Shown: piece by piece, positions 1-10,300 of the stretch
How positions within the stretch are numbered: the first letter of the stretch is position 1
How the letters are laid out: the number at the start of each line of letters is the position of its first letter
Assembly: GCA_029879725.1 (NCBI GenBank)
Contig: JAOUPR010000024.1
Coordinates: forward strand, 1 to 45,511
DNA: 45,511 nt
Direction of reading: 5' to 3'
From: Gemmatimonadota bacterium
GTDB lineage: Bacteria; Gemmatimonadota; Gemmatimonadetes; Longimicrobiales; Gaopeijiaceae
Translations under genes and position numbers: made by a program
The notes under the pieces: generated by a model
The model's database searches: none
What the model was told of the DNA's origin: nothing
Seen by the model: the letters and a program-made list of their open reading frames with translations, nothing else

Positions 1-2724
1 CAGGAACTCCTCGTGGTCACGGGGAGCGAGTACGGGTTCATCGGTGAGGTCCTCCACGACGGGACACAGAACTACCTCAGGACCCGCGCGATCACGGACA
101 TCTCCTGGGATGAGGCCACCCACGCCTTCTACGAGGAGAACGCGTCCGAGGGACTGGAGTTCTTCAGCCTCGGGACCCTGTTCGGGCACACGCTGTCCAC
201 GGGCGAGCCGGTCATCACGAACCGTCCGTCCGCACACCCGTCCTCGGGGGGACTCCCGGAAGGCCACCCACCCCTGAACGCATACATGGGGCTCCCCATC
301 ATGTCCGGGAGCACCATGATCGGGATGGTGGGACTTGCGAACCGCGCGGAGGGATACGACGAAGAGATCGAGGCTCTGGTCGAGCCGCTGCTTCTCACCT
401 GCGCTGGGCTCATCAGCGTGACCCGATCCGACGTTCAGCGACGGATGTCCGAGATGCGCTCGGTGTACGGGAGGGAGTTCCTGGCGGCGGTGGTGGATTC
501 CGCGGCGACGGCCATCCTGACCTCCTCCGAAGACGGGACCATCGAGACGGCCAATCCCGCCGTGGAGCGGCTGTTCGGATATCCTCCGGCTTCCCTCCTC
601 GGGAAGAACCTCACCATGCTCATGCCACCACGTCAGGCGTCCGAGCACGCGGGGTACATCCACCGGTACATGGACGGAGGGCGTCCGCGCATCATCGGGA
701 TCGGGCGCGAGGTCCAGGGACGGCACGCAGACGGAGATGTCTTTCCCGTCCATCTGGCCGTGAGCGAGTTCGTCGTCGAGGGGAAACGTCACTTCGCGGG
801 GATCATCACCGACTTGAGTCAGCAGAAGGAGACGGAGCGCCTTCTCATCCAGGCCCGTGACGAGGCGCAGCGGGCGGACCGTGCCAAGTCCGACTTCCTC
901 GCCACGGTGAGTCACGAGATCCGCACGCCCATGAACGGGATCATGGGGATGGCGAGCCTCCTCATGGACACGGATCTCACCCCGGAGCAACTGGACCGCG
1001 TGTCCACCATCCAGGGTTCCACGCAGAGTCTCCTGGGGCTCATCAACGACCTGTTGGACTTCTCCAAGGTTTCGGCGGGTCAGATGGAGTTGGAGGCCGC
1101 CCCCTTCGATCCGGTCCGCGCGATCCAGGACGTGATGCGTCTCTACGCCGAGCGGGCCCGGTCCACGGGAGTGAGCCTGCGTATGTTCGTCGACGGGTGG
1201 TCGCCGGTGGCGGTGAGTGGCGACGTGACCCGCCTCAGCCAGATCCTGCTGAACCTCGTGAGCAACGGCCTCAAGTTCTCCGAAGGCGGCCGCGTGACGG
1301 TTCGGATTCGTGCGGATCCCCTCGAGGAGCGGGACGCCGCGCGCCTGCGGTTCGAGGTGTCGGACTCGGGGATCGGGATCCCCGCGGACCGACTCGAGTC
1401 CATTTTCGACCCCTTCACCCAGGCGGACTCGTCCACCACGCGTCGTTTCGGCGGAACCGGACTCGGACTCCCCATCTCCCGGAAGATCGCCGAGGCCATG
1501 GGCGGGACGCTTTCGGTCGAATCGGTGGAGGGCGAGGGCTCCACGTTCACCTTCGCGGTGGAGCTTCCCCTGGCCGCCGCGACGTCCGTCCACGGCGACG
1601 TGCTCCTGGTCTGCCCGAGTCCCGAGGACCGATCGGCCCTGTCCGGCCGGATCCTCGCCGTGGGGGGTAAGGCATTTCCGGTCGCGGGTACCGCCGCCGC
1701 GGGTGAGTTGCTGGAGGGCGGTTCATTCTTCAATACCGTGCTGGTGAGTCCCGACTTGGCGTCGGAGTGGGATGTCGGGGGCCTCGCGGCCCGCTACCGC
1801 CATACCGCGTTCGTGGCGTTGGAATCGGGGCCGGCCCGAGTGCGGGAATGGGCGGATCGGGGGTGGACCGGGGCGTTCCCGTCGCCCCTGACCGACGGCG
1901 ACCTGCTTCGCGCCGTGACCCTGGGGAGGGACCGCCTGACCCGGACCGATCCCATCGCGAACGAGAGCGGGAAGTCCGCCGATCCGGTGAGCTTGAGGGT
2001 CCTGGTGGTGGAGGACAACACCGTCAACCAGAGGGTCGTGGACGGATTTCTGGAGCACATGGGACACCGGCGCCAGGTGGTCTCCAACGGCGTCGAGGCC
2101 CTGGACGCGCTGGCCCAGTCCGACTTCGACGTGATCCTGATGGACGTCCGCATGCCCGAGATGGACGGGATCGAGGCTACCCGCAGGATCAGGGAGAAGG
2201 ATGGGGGAGGTCCCCGCATCATCTTCATGACCGCGGACGCCCTACCGAGCACGATCGCTACGTGCCGCGCGGTGGGGGGAGACGAGGTCCTGACCAAGCC
2301 GGTGGATCGAGGTGTCCTGGAGGCCGCGATGCGGCGGGCCGCCGACGGAAAGGCCGTTCGTGAAGCGGACGCCGCCGGCGATCGGCTCCTCGACCCCAAG
2401 GTGATCCGCAGGTCGTTCTCCCGGACCGCCGTGATCCGCGAGGTGCTCGAGGAGTTCCGGGGCGCGACGGGCGATCGCGCCCTCCGGATTCGGGAGGCCA
2501 TCGACGGGAGGGACGCGGCCACGCTGAAAGCGGAGGCCCACGGCCTTCGCAGTGCGGCGGGAGTACTCGGGTCCACCAGGCTGAATACCGTGGCGACCGC
2601 GCTGGACCACCTCCCGCCCGAATCGGACTGGGACGAGTGGCGCAGGCTCGGCGAGGAACTTTCCCGGTCGCTCCGTGACATCGCACCGGCCATCACGGAG
2701 TTCCTGAACACACTGGAGTCGTAA
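1..2724 (+). CDS. Hybrid sensor histidine kinase (GAF-PAS-HisKA-HATPase-REC-Hpt), 5' end outside window
   Basis: The reading frame is open to the first base and begins inside a GAF domain, so the true start lies upstream. Counting from the first in-window GTG at 13, domains in order are GAF (about 1-135), PAS (about 155-275), HisKA with phosphoacceptor H301 in [10 protein letters not shown], HATPase (N box near 410-420, DSGIGIP and GTGLGL glycine boxes), a degenerate receiver (about 528-640), an intact receiver with D711 in LMDVRMPEMDG, and a C-terminal Hpt with H843 in AHGLRSAAG. This is a complete His-Asp-His phosphorelay in one soluble protein with no membrane segment, so it probably senses a cytoplasmic ligand. 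The first receiver-like domain has S579 where the Asp should be. No output regulator lies beside it. It converges on the M20 peptidase with only 8 bp between the stops. Confidence 0.93.
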   Translation, partial: QELLVVTGSEYGFIGEVLHDGTQNYLRTRAITDISWDEATHAFYEENASEGLEFFSLGTLFGHTLSTGEPVITNRPSAHPSSGGLPEGHPPLNAYMGLPIMSGSTMIGMVGLANRAEGYDEEIEALVEPLLLTCAGLISVTRSDVQRRMSEMRSVYGREFLAAVVDSAATAILTSSEDGTIETANPAVERLFGYPPASLLGKNLTMLMPPRQASEHAGYIHRYMDGGRPRIIGIGREVQGRHADGDVFPVHLAVSEFVVEGKRHFAGIITDLSQQKETERLLIQARDEAQRADRAKSDFLATVSHEIRTPMNGIMGMASLLMDTDLTPEQLDRVSTIQGSTQSLLGLINDLLDFSKVSAGQMELEAAPFDPVRAIQDVMRLYAERARSTGVSLRMFVDGWSPVAVSGDVTRLSQILLNLVSNGLKFSEGGRVTVRIRADPLEERDAARLRFEVSDSGIGIPADRLESIFDPFTQADSSTTRRFGGTGLGLPISRKIAEAMGGTLSVESVEGEGSTFTFAVELPLAAATSVHGDVLLVCPSPEDRSALSGRILAVGGKAFPVAGTAAAGELLEGGSFFNTVLVSPDLASEWDVGGLAARYRHTAFVALESGPARVREWADRGWTGAFPSPLTDGDLLRAVTLGRDRLTRTDPIANESGKSADPVSLRVLVVEDNTVNQRVVDGFLEHMGHRRQVVSNGVEALDALAQSDFDVILMDVRMPEMDGIEATRRIREKDGGGPRIIFMTADALPSTIATCRAVGGDEVLTKPVDRGVLEAAMRRAADGKAVREADAAGDRLLDPKVIRRSFSRTAVIREVLEEFRGATGDRALRIREAIDGRDAATLKAEAHGLRSAAGVLGSTRLNTVATALDHLPPESDWDEWRRLGEELSRSLRDIAPAITEFLNTLES

Positions 2725-2732
2725 CGGGCGCG

Positions 2733-4133
2733 TCAGCGCGCGGCGGCCACCTCCGTCACCACTCCGTACAGGTACTCGACGAACCGTCCCACGCCCTCGA
2801 TGGAGACGCGTTCGTCGTTTCCGTGGGCCAGGGAACCTTCGTCTCCGCGTACCACCCCCAGCCCGTAGGTCAGGACGCCGGCGGCGCGGAGTTGGGCTGA
2901 ATCCGTGGCGCCGGTCAACATCGTGGGGACGGTGAGGCCGCCGGGGAACACCTCCGCCTGTGCCGTCTCGAGCGCCCGGAAGAGCTCCGAGTCCATGGGC
3001 ATGGGCGGATTCACCGGCCTCCGGCGCCCGGGAGGAACGATTTCCACGGCGGGATCGTCGATGAGTGCCGCCATGGCCTGCATCAACTCCGTGATGTCCT
3101 CATCGGGGAGGGCGCGGATGTCCAGGCGTGCCGAGGCCTCTCCCGGAATCACGTTGGAACGGAATCCACCCTCGATGATGTTCGGGGAGATGGAGGTGCG
3201 GATCGTGGAATTGGCCGTGATGTCCACGTGGCGAAGCCTCTCCTGGACTTCCTCCGTGCGCTCGGGGTTCTCCAGGTTCCGGTAGAGGTCGGCCAGCTCC
3301 GGGTCCACCACGTCCGCCATGCGGCTGAAATATTCGCGCGTGGTGGCGTTGAGTCGCATGGGCGGTTGCCACTCGCCGAACTTCGCCACCGCCGCCGCCA
3401 GGTGCACCACGGGGTTGTCGGGTCGCGGCCGGGAGCCGTGGCCGGACGTTCCGCGTGCGATGAGGGTCATCCCGCTCCCCACTTTCTCGGTGGTCGCGAC
3501 GCTGACCACCATGCGCCCGTTCACCTCGCTCATCCCGCCTCCCTCGTTCAGAGCGAACTCGGCGTCGATCTCGTCGAAGTGCTCGGCGATCATGTACTCG
3601 ACGCCCACCTGGGGATTCCCCTCCTCGCCGGCGTTGGCCATGAAGATCACGTCCCGGTCGAGTTCGATCCCCGAGCGGTGGAGCATGAGGAAGACCTGGA
3701 GCGCCACCGAGGTCATCCCTTTGTCGTCCTGTGCTCCACGCCCCCACACGTATCCATCCTTCACCACGGCCTCGAAGGCATCAACGGACCACTTGTCGTC
3801 CTCGACCCCCACCACGTCGATGTGTCCCATGAGAAGGATGGGCCGCTTGGAGCCGTTCCCCTTCAGGCGGGCCACCAGGTTGCCGCGTCCCGGGGCTCCT
3901 TCGTAGATGCGTGACTCGATCCCCTCGCGCGCGAGGATGTCGCGGATGTACTCCGCCGCCGCGGTCTCGTTGCCCGGAGGTGAGCTGGTGTTCACCCGGA
4001 TCATCCCCCTCAGGATCTCCACCGCCTCGTCGCGCGCGGAATCGAAATCGGGGTCCTGAGCGGAGAGGGGAGGATGGAAAAGGACGGAAGCGACCAGGAT
4101 CGCGGCGAAACGGAGTTCCAGGGAGCGTGACAT
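2733..4133 (-). CDS. Exported M20 family metallopeptidase
   Basis: The 466-aa protein starts with a Sec signal peptide (hydrophobic segment at about 9-19, then PPLSAQ), which places it in the periplasm or outside the cell. The family hydrolyses N-terminal or C-terminal residues of short peptides or acylated amino acids with a di-zinc centre. Visible ligands are H104 and D106 in MGHIDVV, the bridging Asp D136 in GAQDDKG, and the catalytic base/ligand pair E170-E171 in NAGEEGN. A dimerisation insert (about 220-340, beginning with GTSGHGSRP) is present, so it is a carboxypeptidase-like M20 rather than a short form. The ATG at 4133 is the first codon giving a proper signal peptide. The divergent neighbour is an M19 dipeptidase, so the pair probably serves peptide scavenging. 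The exact substrate cannot be read from sequence. Confidence 0.93.
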   Translation of the reverse strand: MSRSLELRFAAILVASVLFHPPLSAQDPDFDSARDEAVEILRGMIRVNTSSPPGNETAAAEYIRDILAREGIESRIYEGAPGRGNLVARLKGNGSKRPILLMGHIDVVGVEDDKWSVDAFEAVVKDGYVWGRGAQDDKGMTSVALQVFLMLHRSGIELDRDVIFMANAGEEGNPQVGVEYMIAEHFDEIDAEFALNEGGGMSEVNGRMVVSVATTEKVGSGMTLIARGTSGHGSRPRPDNPVVHLAAAVAKFGEWQPPMRLNATTREYFSRMADVVDPELADLYRNLENPERTEEVQERLRHVDITANSTIRTSISPNIIEGGFRSNVIPGEASARLDIRALPDEDITELMQAMAALIDDPAVEIVPPGRRRPVNPPMPMDSELFRALETAQAEVFPGGLTVPTMLTGATDSAQLRAAGVLTYGLGVVRGDEGSLAHGNDERVSIEGVGRFVEYLYGVVTEVAAAR

Positions 4134-4292
4134 GATTCCCGAGGGGTGCGGGGGTCGATGGCGTGGTGGACGGCGGATCGTAGGGACCCCGGGTCGCGGG
4201 CGCCAGGGAACGGGTGGGAACGGGATGGTGTGCGGGCGACTCGGTGTCTACTCTCATGGCACGTCACGACGCATCCTACACGGAGTCGACCC

Positions 4293-5540
4293 ATGTTCCG
4301 ATCCAAGATCCCCGGCATCCTGGCCGCGCTCACCCTGGTCACCGCGGCTTGCGGGAGCGGAGATGTCTCCGACGACATGGAGGCGGCCGCGCGTTCGATC
4401 CACGAACGCGTCATCACCATCGACACCCACGATGACATCCCCTTCGATTTCGCCACCGCCGAAGTCGATCCCCTCGACGCCGACCGGCAGGTCACCATCG
4501 AGAAGATGGAGGCCGGAGGACTCGACGTGGGATTCTTCGTGGTCTACGTGGGCCAGGGCGAGCGCACTCCCGCCGGGTACGAGAAGGCGGAGGCCGACGC
4601 GCTCACGAAGTTCGACGCCATCCATCGGATGACCGATGAGATGTATCCGGATCGCATCGGCTTGGCGTACACCGCGGACGACGTGGAGCGCATCCACGGA
4701 GAAGGGAGGCGGGTCGCCGCCATCGGGATCGAGAACGGCTTCGTCATCGGGAAGGACCTGACCCTTCTGGCCCGCTACCACGAACTCGGCGCCCGCTACG
4801 TCACGCTCGCCCACGGAGGGCACAACGACATCGCGGATTCGGCCACGCCTCGAGAGGCTCTGGGGGACGGGCCCGCGGAGCACGGTGGGCTGAGCCCCTT
4901 CGGGGAGGAGGTCGTCGCCGAGATGAACCGCCTGGGGATCATGGTGGACGTGTCGCACATTTCCAAGGATGCCGCGCTCCACGCCATGAGGGTCTCCCGG
5001 GCGCCCGTCATCGCCTCCCACTCCGGTGCGCGGGCGGTGGCGGACCACCCCCGCAACATGGACGACGAGACCCTGCTCGCCCTGAAGGAAAACGGAGGGG
5101 TCGTGCAGGCGGTGGCGCTGGGAGGGTACGTGAAGGTCCGTCCGGAGTTCGATTCCGCGCGCACGGCCCTCTGGGATTCCATGGGGATTCGGGGCTTCCG
5201 GGACATGCAGGGTCTGGACGACGGTCGGAGAGCGGAGTTGGACGCCGCCATGGAGGAACTGAACACCCGGTGGCCTCCGGCTTCGGTGTCGGACTTCGTG
5301 GACCACATCGACCACGCGGTGGGGCTCATCGGAATCGACCATGTGGGGATCAGCTCCGACTTCGACGGCGGTGGTGGGATCGTGGGGTGGGACGATGCCT
5401 CCGAGACGTTCAACGTGACGCTGGAGTTGGTGCGGCGCGGATATTCGGAAGAGGAAGTCCGCCGACTCTGGGGGGGGAACGTCCTCCGGGTGTGGAGGGA
5501 GGTGGAGCGGGTGGCGCGGGAGACTGCACCGGGGTCGTGA
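4293..5540 (+). CDS. M19 (renal dipeptidase-type) dipeptidase, lipoprotein
   Basis: This 415-aa zinc dipeptidase is anchored as a lipoprotein. The chosen ATG at 4293 has GGAG seven bases upstream and gives a signal ending in LVTAAC with lipidated C20; the longer frame to 4146 would lose this. M19 metal and active-site positions are visible: H46/D48 in THDDIP, bridging glutamate E147 in IENGF, H222 in VDVSH, H243 in ASHSG, and the C-terminal SSDFDGGG. Family members cleave dipeptides, often with D- or dehydro-residues at the C-terminal position. It lies divergent from the M20 peptidase with about 160 bp between starts, consistent with a shared regulatory region for extracytoplasmic peptide breakdown. 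The specificity for particular dipeptides is unknown. Confidence 0.93.
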   Translation: MFRSKIPGILAALTLVTAACGSGDVSDDMEAAARSIHERVITIDTHDDIPFDFATAEVDPLDADRQVTIEKMEAGGLDVGFFVVYVGQGERTPAGYEKAEADALTKFDAIHRMTDEMYPDRIGLAYTADDVERIHGEGRRVAAIGIENGFVIGKDLTLLARYHELGARYVTLAHGGHNDIADSATPREALGDGPAEHGGLSPFGEEVVAEMNRLGIMVDVSHISKDAALHAMRVSRAPVIASHSGARAVADHPRNMDDETLLALKENGGVVQAVALGGYVKVRPEFDSARTALWDSMGIRGFRDMQGLDDGRRAELDAAMEELNTRWPPASVSDFVDHIDHAVGLIGIDHVGISSDFDGGGGIVGWDDASETFNVTLELVRRGYSEEEVRRLWGGNVLRVWREVERVARETAPGS

Positions 5541-5562
5541 CGGGCAGCGACCGGGAGCACGG

Positions 5563-6477
5563 TCAGCCCTCGTCGTCGGGAAGTTCCGCGGGTAGGGACA
5601 ACTCGCCCCGCGAGATGAGGAGGCGCACGGCCTCGGCCACGGTGTCGAAATCATGGATGTCGGCGGGGACAAAGCTCCGTGCGTCCAGCGCCTCCAGGAT
5701 GGGACTCGCCATGGGGTCCGTGGTCGCGAGCGAGAGGAAGGCGGTGCGGATCCTCAGGAGGAGGTCCTCTCCCAGCCCCCCGCGCGCGCCCCAGATCACG
5801 TTGGGATAGGGAGGAGACGTCCACAGGACGCGGATGGCCACCGAGTCCACCTGACCGGCACCGATCCACTCGGCCAGGTTGAAGGTGTGTACCGCGGCGA
5901 CGTCCGCTCGCCCCTCCAGGACCGCGTCCAGCGCCTCACGCTGGCCGCCGAAGAAGGTCGTGTTCGCGAAGAGGGTGTCCGGGTCGACTCCTTCGCGTCG
6001 CAGGAAGTACAGCGGCATCACGTGCCCCGAGGTCGAGAGCGGGCGGGTGAGCGCGAGGCGCATCCCCCGGAGATCTCCGAGGCCGGACGCATCGACACCG
6101 CCCGCGGCCACCAGTGCGGTGCGGAAGCCGCTGTCCACGTCACGCATGACGAGGGGTCGCAGGTCGGCGCGTATCTGGGCCAGGGCGAAGGCCGCGCCGC
6201 CGAGACGGACCAGATCCACCTCTCCACGCCGGGCCAGCTCCACCAACTCCTCGTAGTCGGACCGGACGATCACCTGGATATCCCTCCCGAGACGCTGGCG
6301 AAAATACGGGCCCAGAACGAGGGCGCCTTCGGGCTGGGCGGCGTTTCCCAGGAGGCCGAGGCGCAGGACCGGCACGTCGGCGTCCTGTTCGGGAGGACGG
6401 TCCGGCGAGCACGCCCATCCCGACCCGGCACACCACCAGAGTGTGACGAACGAGAACGTCCTGAACCGAGGGGACAT
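5563..6477 (-). CDS. PhnD-like ABC-type phosphate/phosphonate substrate-binding lipoprotein
   Basis: The 304-aa protein has a signal with a lipobox-like GSGWAC (Cys 23) and then the periplasmic-binding fold typical of PhnD/SsuA-like proteins: LRLGLLGNA at the first strand, a variable middle, and signature segments such as STSGHVMPL and TTFFGGQREALDAV (ligand-contacting STSG loop and GGHxxA-like helix). Members bind phosphonate, phosphite or phosphate esters and deliver them to an ABC permease, or act as sensory binding proteins. No ATPase or permease gene is adjacent, so here it is an orphan. It lies convergent with the M19 gene (22 bp) and divergent from menH (88 bp to the chosen menH start). 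A role as a binding partner of a sensor kinase is possible but not shown. Confidence 0.85.
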   Translation of the reverse strand: MSPRFRTFSFVTLWWCAGSGWACSPDRPPEQDADVPVLRLGLLGNAAQPEGALVLGPYFRQRLGRDIQVIVRSDYEELVELARRGEVDLVRLGGAAFALAQIRADLRPLVMRDVDSGFRTALVAAGGVDASGLGDLRGMRLALTRPLSTSGHVMPLYFLRREGVDPDTLFANTTFFGGQREALDAVLEGRADVAAVHTFNLAEWIGAGQVDSVAIRVLWTSPPYPNVIWGARGGLGEDLLLRIRTAFLSLATTDPMASPILEALDARSFVPADIHDFDTVAEAVRLLISRGELSLPAELPDDEG

Positions 6478-6565
6478 GAAGATCGGAGGGGTCCGGGGGG
6501 GAGTGTCGCGCGGGGGGATGATGACCCATCATGGTAAAGAGGGTGGGGGCGTTCGTGCCAGGTCC

Positions 6566-7357
6566 ATGGTTCAAGGCGAGGGGGAGGAGTTGTCCGGAAG
6601 TCATCCCGACGTGGTGCTTCTGCACGGGTTCACGGGATCCGCGATGGCGTGGCCTCTGATGATCCGGAGGGGGTTGGCCGCGGGGCTGCGAGGGGTGCGC
6701 GCGCTCGATCTTCCCGGCCATGGCGAGCGGAGACACGGCGCCGCGCCGAGGAGCTTCGAGTGGGACGCCTCCGTGGCGGACCTGGCCGAGCAGTTGGGGC
6801 CCGACCCGGTCGACCTGGTGGGATATTCCTTCGGGGGGCGCATGGCGCTGGCCCTGGCGCTGGGTTACCCCGGGAAGGTGCGGCGCCTGGTGCTCGAGTC
6901 GGCCTCTCCGGGGCTGGCAACCGATCAGGAGCGCCTCCGACGCCGTGCGTCCGACGAGGAGTTGGCTGGGCTCCTGGAGTCGGAGGGGCTCTCGCCATTC
7001 CTCCACCGGTGGGAACACGCTCCGCTCTTCGCCTCGCAGGGATCCCTCCCGCGGGAAGTACGGGAGGCGGTGCGTGCCCAACGCTCGGCCAACGAACCGG
7101 CGGCTCTGGCCGCCGCGCTCCGAGGGCTCGGCACCGGAGCCCAGCCCTCGCTCTGGAACGCCTTGCCCTCATTGGCCCAGCCCACGCTCCTGGTCAGCGG
7201 GGAGCTCGACACGAAGTTCGTCGCCATCGCCCGGTCCATGTCCGCGTCGATTCCCGATGCGCGGATGGCCCTCGTGCCCGTGGCCGGCCACCGCGTGCAT
7301 CTGGAGGCTCCCGAGGCGTGGCTTCAGGTGGTGTCCGGCTTTCTCTCGAGCGAATAA
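6566..7357 (+). CDS. menH: 2-succinyl-6-hydroxy-2,4-cyclohexadiene-1-carboxylate synthase (MenH-like alpha/beta hydrolase)
   Basis: The 263-aa protein is an alpha/beta hydrolase with the MenH pattern: [10 protein letters not shown] near the N-terminus, LPGHG, nucleophile elbow GYSFGG (S88), LESASPGL, the family-typical [13 protein letters not shown], acid D215 in GELDTKF, and H242 in VAGHRVHLE. MenH removes pyruvate from SEPHCHC in menaquinone synthesis. No other men gene lies in the window, so the pathway genes must be elsewhere. The start is uncertain: in-frame ATGs exist at 6476, 6518 and 6521, but these run into the divergent PhnD-like gene or give a low-complexity Gly/Arg leader. I chose 6566 because the domain starts about 15 residues later. 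The last 34 bp overlap the 3' end of the convergent hybrid kinase. Confidence 0.88.
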   Translation: MVQGEGEELSGSHPDVVLLHGFTGSAMAWPLMIRRGLAAGLRGVRALDLPGHGERRHGAAPRSFEWDASVADLAEQLGPDPVDLVGYSFGGRMALALALGYPGKVRRLVLESASPGLATDQERLRRRASDEELAGLLESEGLSPFLHRWEHAPLFASQGSLPREVREAVRAQRSANEPAALAAALRGLGTGAQPSLWNALPSLAQPTLLVSGELDTKFVAIARSMSASIPDARMALVPVAGHRVHLEAPEAWLQVVSGFLSSE

Positions 7358-10300
7358 CCCGCCAGGCCGCGGCGCACGGCGTCGAATTCCCGGCGCAGGT
7401 GCTCCACCGTCCGGTCTACTTCGGCGAGGTCGCCGCTGGAGGCCGCGGCCACGAGAGCCTGTCCGACTTCGTCGAGGCTCGACGCGCCGAGGCTCGACGC
7501 GCCGGCCCGGATCTGACCCGCCGCCGTGGCGATCGACGGGGTATCCTCCTCGAGCCTGGCCCCTTCGATCCGCGCGATGAGGGACTCCACGGAACCGACC
7601 ACCTGCTTCGCGATGCGCGCGACGGACTCGTCGCCCACGACGCGGCGCATGGCATCGAGGTTCTTCCGCATCTCATCTCCGAGCTCGGGTCGGCTCGGCG
7701 CCTCACCCGATTCACCCGGGAGTGCTTCCTCGATCGCCCGCGCCAGCTCGTCGGGTCTCAGGGGCTTCCCCACCAGGCCGTCCATTCCCGCGTCGAGGGC
7801 GGCCTGCCGGTCCTCAGGCAACACCGATGCCGTGAGGGCCAGGACCGGGACCCGCGGGGCGTGCCGGGCCAGTTCCCCCGAGCGGATGGCTCGGGTGGCG
7901 TCGTACCCGTCCATCACGGGCATGTGGCAATCCATGAGCACCAGATCGGGACGATGGCGCGAGACCGCCTGGACGGCTTCACTGCCGTCGTGGGCCAGGA
8001 TCACTTCGTAGCCGGACTTCTCCAGGAGTCTCTGCGCGAGCACACGGTTCGTCGCGTTGTCGTCGGCCACCAGGATCCGGCCCCGCGCACCCCTCCCGGG
8101 TGTCGCGTGGACCGAGGGCTCGACGCCTTCCGTGGGCGGGACGGGTGGCGCCGGGCGGTGCGACACCGGAACGGCGGCGTCCGGGGCCGGCGCGAACGTG
8201 AGGTCGAACCAGAATCGACTTCCGACGCCTTCCTCGCTCTCCACCCGAAGCGTCCCGCCCATCAGGTCGACCAGCTTCCGGGAGATGGCGAGGCCGAGGC
8301 CGGTCCCGCCGTGGCGGCGCGTGCTGGACGAATCCACCTGCGCGAACGATTCGAAGATCCTCTCGTGGGCTTCGGCCGGGATCCCGGTGCCGGTATCGGC
8401 CACCGCGAAGTGAACCGTGATCGAGGTGCCGGAGCGCGAGACCGCTCGCGCCTGGATCTCCACGCTCCCCCGGTCCGTGAACTTCACGGCGTTGCCCGCC
8501 AGGTTCACCAGCACCTGACGCAGCCGCCCCGGATCGCCCATGAGCCGCACCGGAAGGTCGAGTCCCATGGACTGCACGACCTGGAGCCCCTTTTGCCGGG
8601 CCAACGGGAGGATGAGATCTGCGATCCCCTGGATGCACTCCGCCAGATCGAAGGGTACCTCCTCCAGTTCCATCTCGCCGGCCTCGACCTTGGAGAAGTC
8701 CAGGATCTCGTTGATCACGCGCAGAAGGGCCTCCGCGGAACTCTGGACCATCCTCGCGTACTGGGCCTGCTCCGTCGTCAACGGGGTATCGAGGAGGAGG
8801 CTCGTCATCCCGATCACGCCGTTCATGGGAGTCCGGATCTCGTGGCTCATCCGGGCCAGGAACGAACTCTTGGCCAGGCTCGCGTCCTCCGCGGCGTTCT
8901 TGGCCGCCTCGAGTTCCTGCGTGCGGTCACGCACCTGTTGGTCCAGGTCGGCCAGGATCCTCTGCATGTCCAGGTGGGTCCGGTCTCGCTGGGCCACCGC
9001 GTCCACGAGTTGGTCGTACGACTCGTGGAGTCGGTGCGCCATGACGCTGAAATCGCGGTCGAGCTGGACGATCTCCGCGGGCACTCCGGCGAGCCGGTCC
9101 AGGGAGGGGGCCTGTGCCTGTCGGGATGGACCCTCGAAGCTCCTCACCGATCCGGCCAGGGCCTCGATGGGCACCGAGATGGTTCGACTGAACAACTGGG
9201 CCAGGAGGAGCGCCAACGCGGCGGCGCCGAAGATCCCCATGACGGCGGTCACGAAGTCGTCGCCCAGATCCTCCACCACGGCCGCCTGCGACCGGCTCAG
9301 GAAGACGCGCCAGCCCGTGGAGGGAGTGGTGGCGGTGCCGAGGAGCAGGGGGCCGTCACCGTCCGGACCGTCGCGTGGATGGAACACGGTGGCGCCGCGG
9401 AGGGCGGCCTGGACGAGCTCGTTGTCCGCGACGTTCTCCAGTACCGACACCCCGGTGCCGGGGCTCGCGTACAGCACCCGGTTGAGTTCGTCGACGATGA
9501 CCGCGCGCGCCTCGGACCGGGTGGCGTAGACCTGGCTGAACCGGGCGAAGCGGGACAGGTCCAAGGACCCTTCCACCACGCCCACGGGCCGGCCCACCCC
9601 GTCCAGGATCGGTGCCGACACCGCCACGATGGGATCGTTCCCGAATCCGCGGCCGAGGAATACGGGGGAGATATGGGGCCCGCCTCCCGCCATGGGCTCC
9701 CGGAAATAGGTCCGGTCCGCCACCGAGACGTTGAGGACCGACGCCTCCGTCGAAGTGGAGTCCCACGTCATCGAGGCCGCCACGATGCGTCCCTCGGATT
9801 CCGCCACCAGCATCGTGAGGAACGCGTCGAACACGCCGTGCGTGCGCACGAGGATCCTGGTGAGGTCGGGTGACGTCGCCGGTTCCGCCGGCCCGAGGTT
9901 GGCGGCGACCGCCGCGACGGCGTCCCGGTGTTTGCGCACGTACTCGTCGATGTCCCGCGCGATGGTCCGGGCGGCCTCCTGGAGAGTGAGCTGGGCGGAC
10001 GCCCTGGCCGCGGCACCGGCGTCCCGCTGATGCTGGAGGGCGATACCCAGAGCGGGAAGGATGGCGACGAACACGAACCCGTGTACGAGGTGGACCCGCA
10101 CGGGGTGTCGCGGAGCGGAAGGCCGGAACGTGGGGATGCGCTTCGCGACGGTACGGAGCGCTCCTTCGGCGAGGAGGACGTTTCCCAGACCTCCGATGGC
10201 CAGCGCCGCCACGGGAACCGCCTCGGCGGGAAGACTCGAGGGGGAGGCCACCGTGAGGAGGAGGGCGGAGAGGGGAATCCCGGCCACGGCCCAGAAGAGG

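Noticed and set aside
4146-4292. N-terminal extension of the M19 dipeptidase
   Set aside because: The extra 49 residues would bury the lipoprotein signal; the ATG at 4293 has a good ribosome binding site and gives a proper lipobox.
6649-9873. Open frame of 1074 codons on the plus strand
   Set aside because: It starts in another frame of menH and continues antisense to the hybrid kinase, with no recognisable domain. The minus-strand kinase has a full set of motifs over the same bases.
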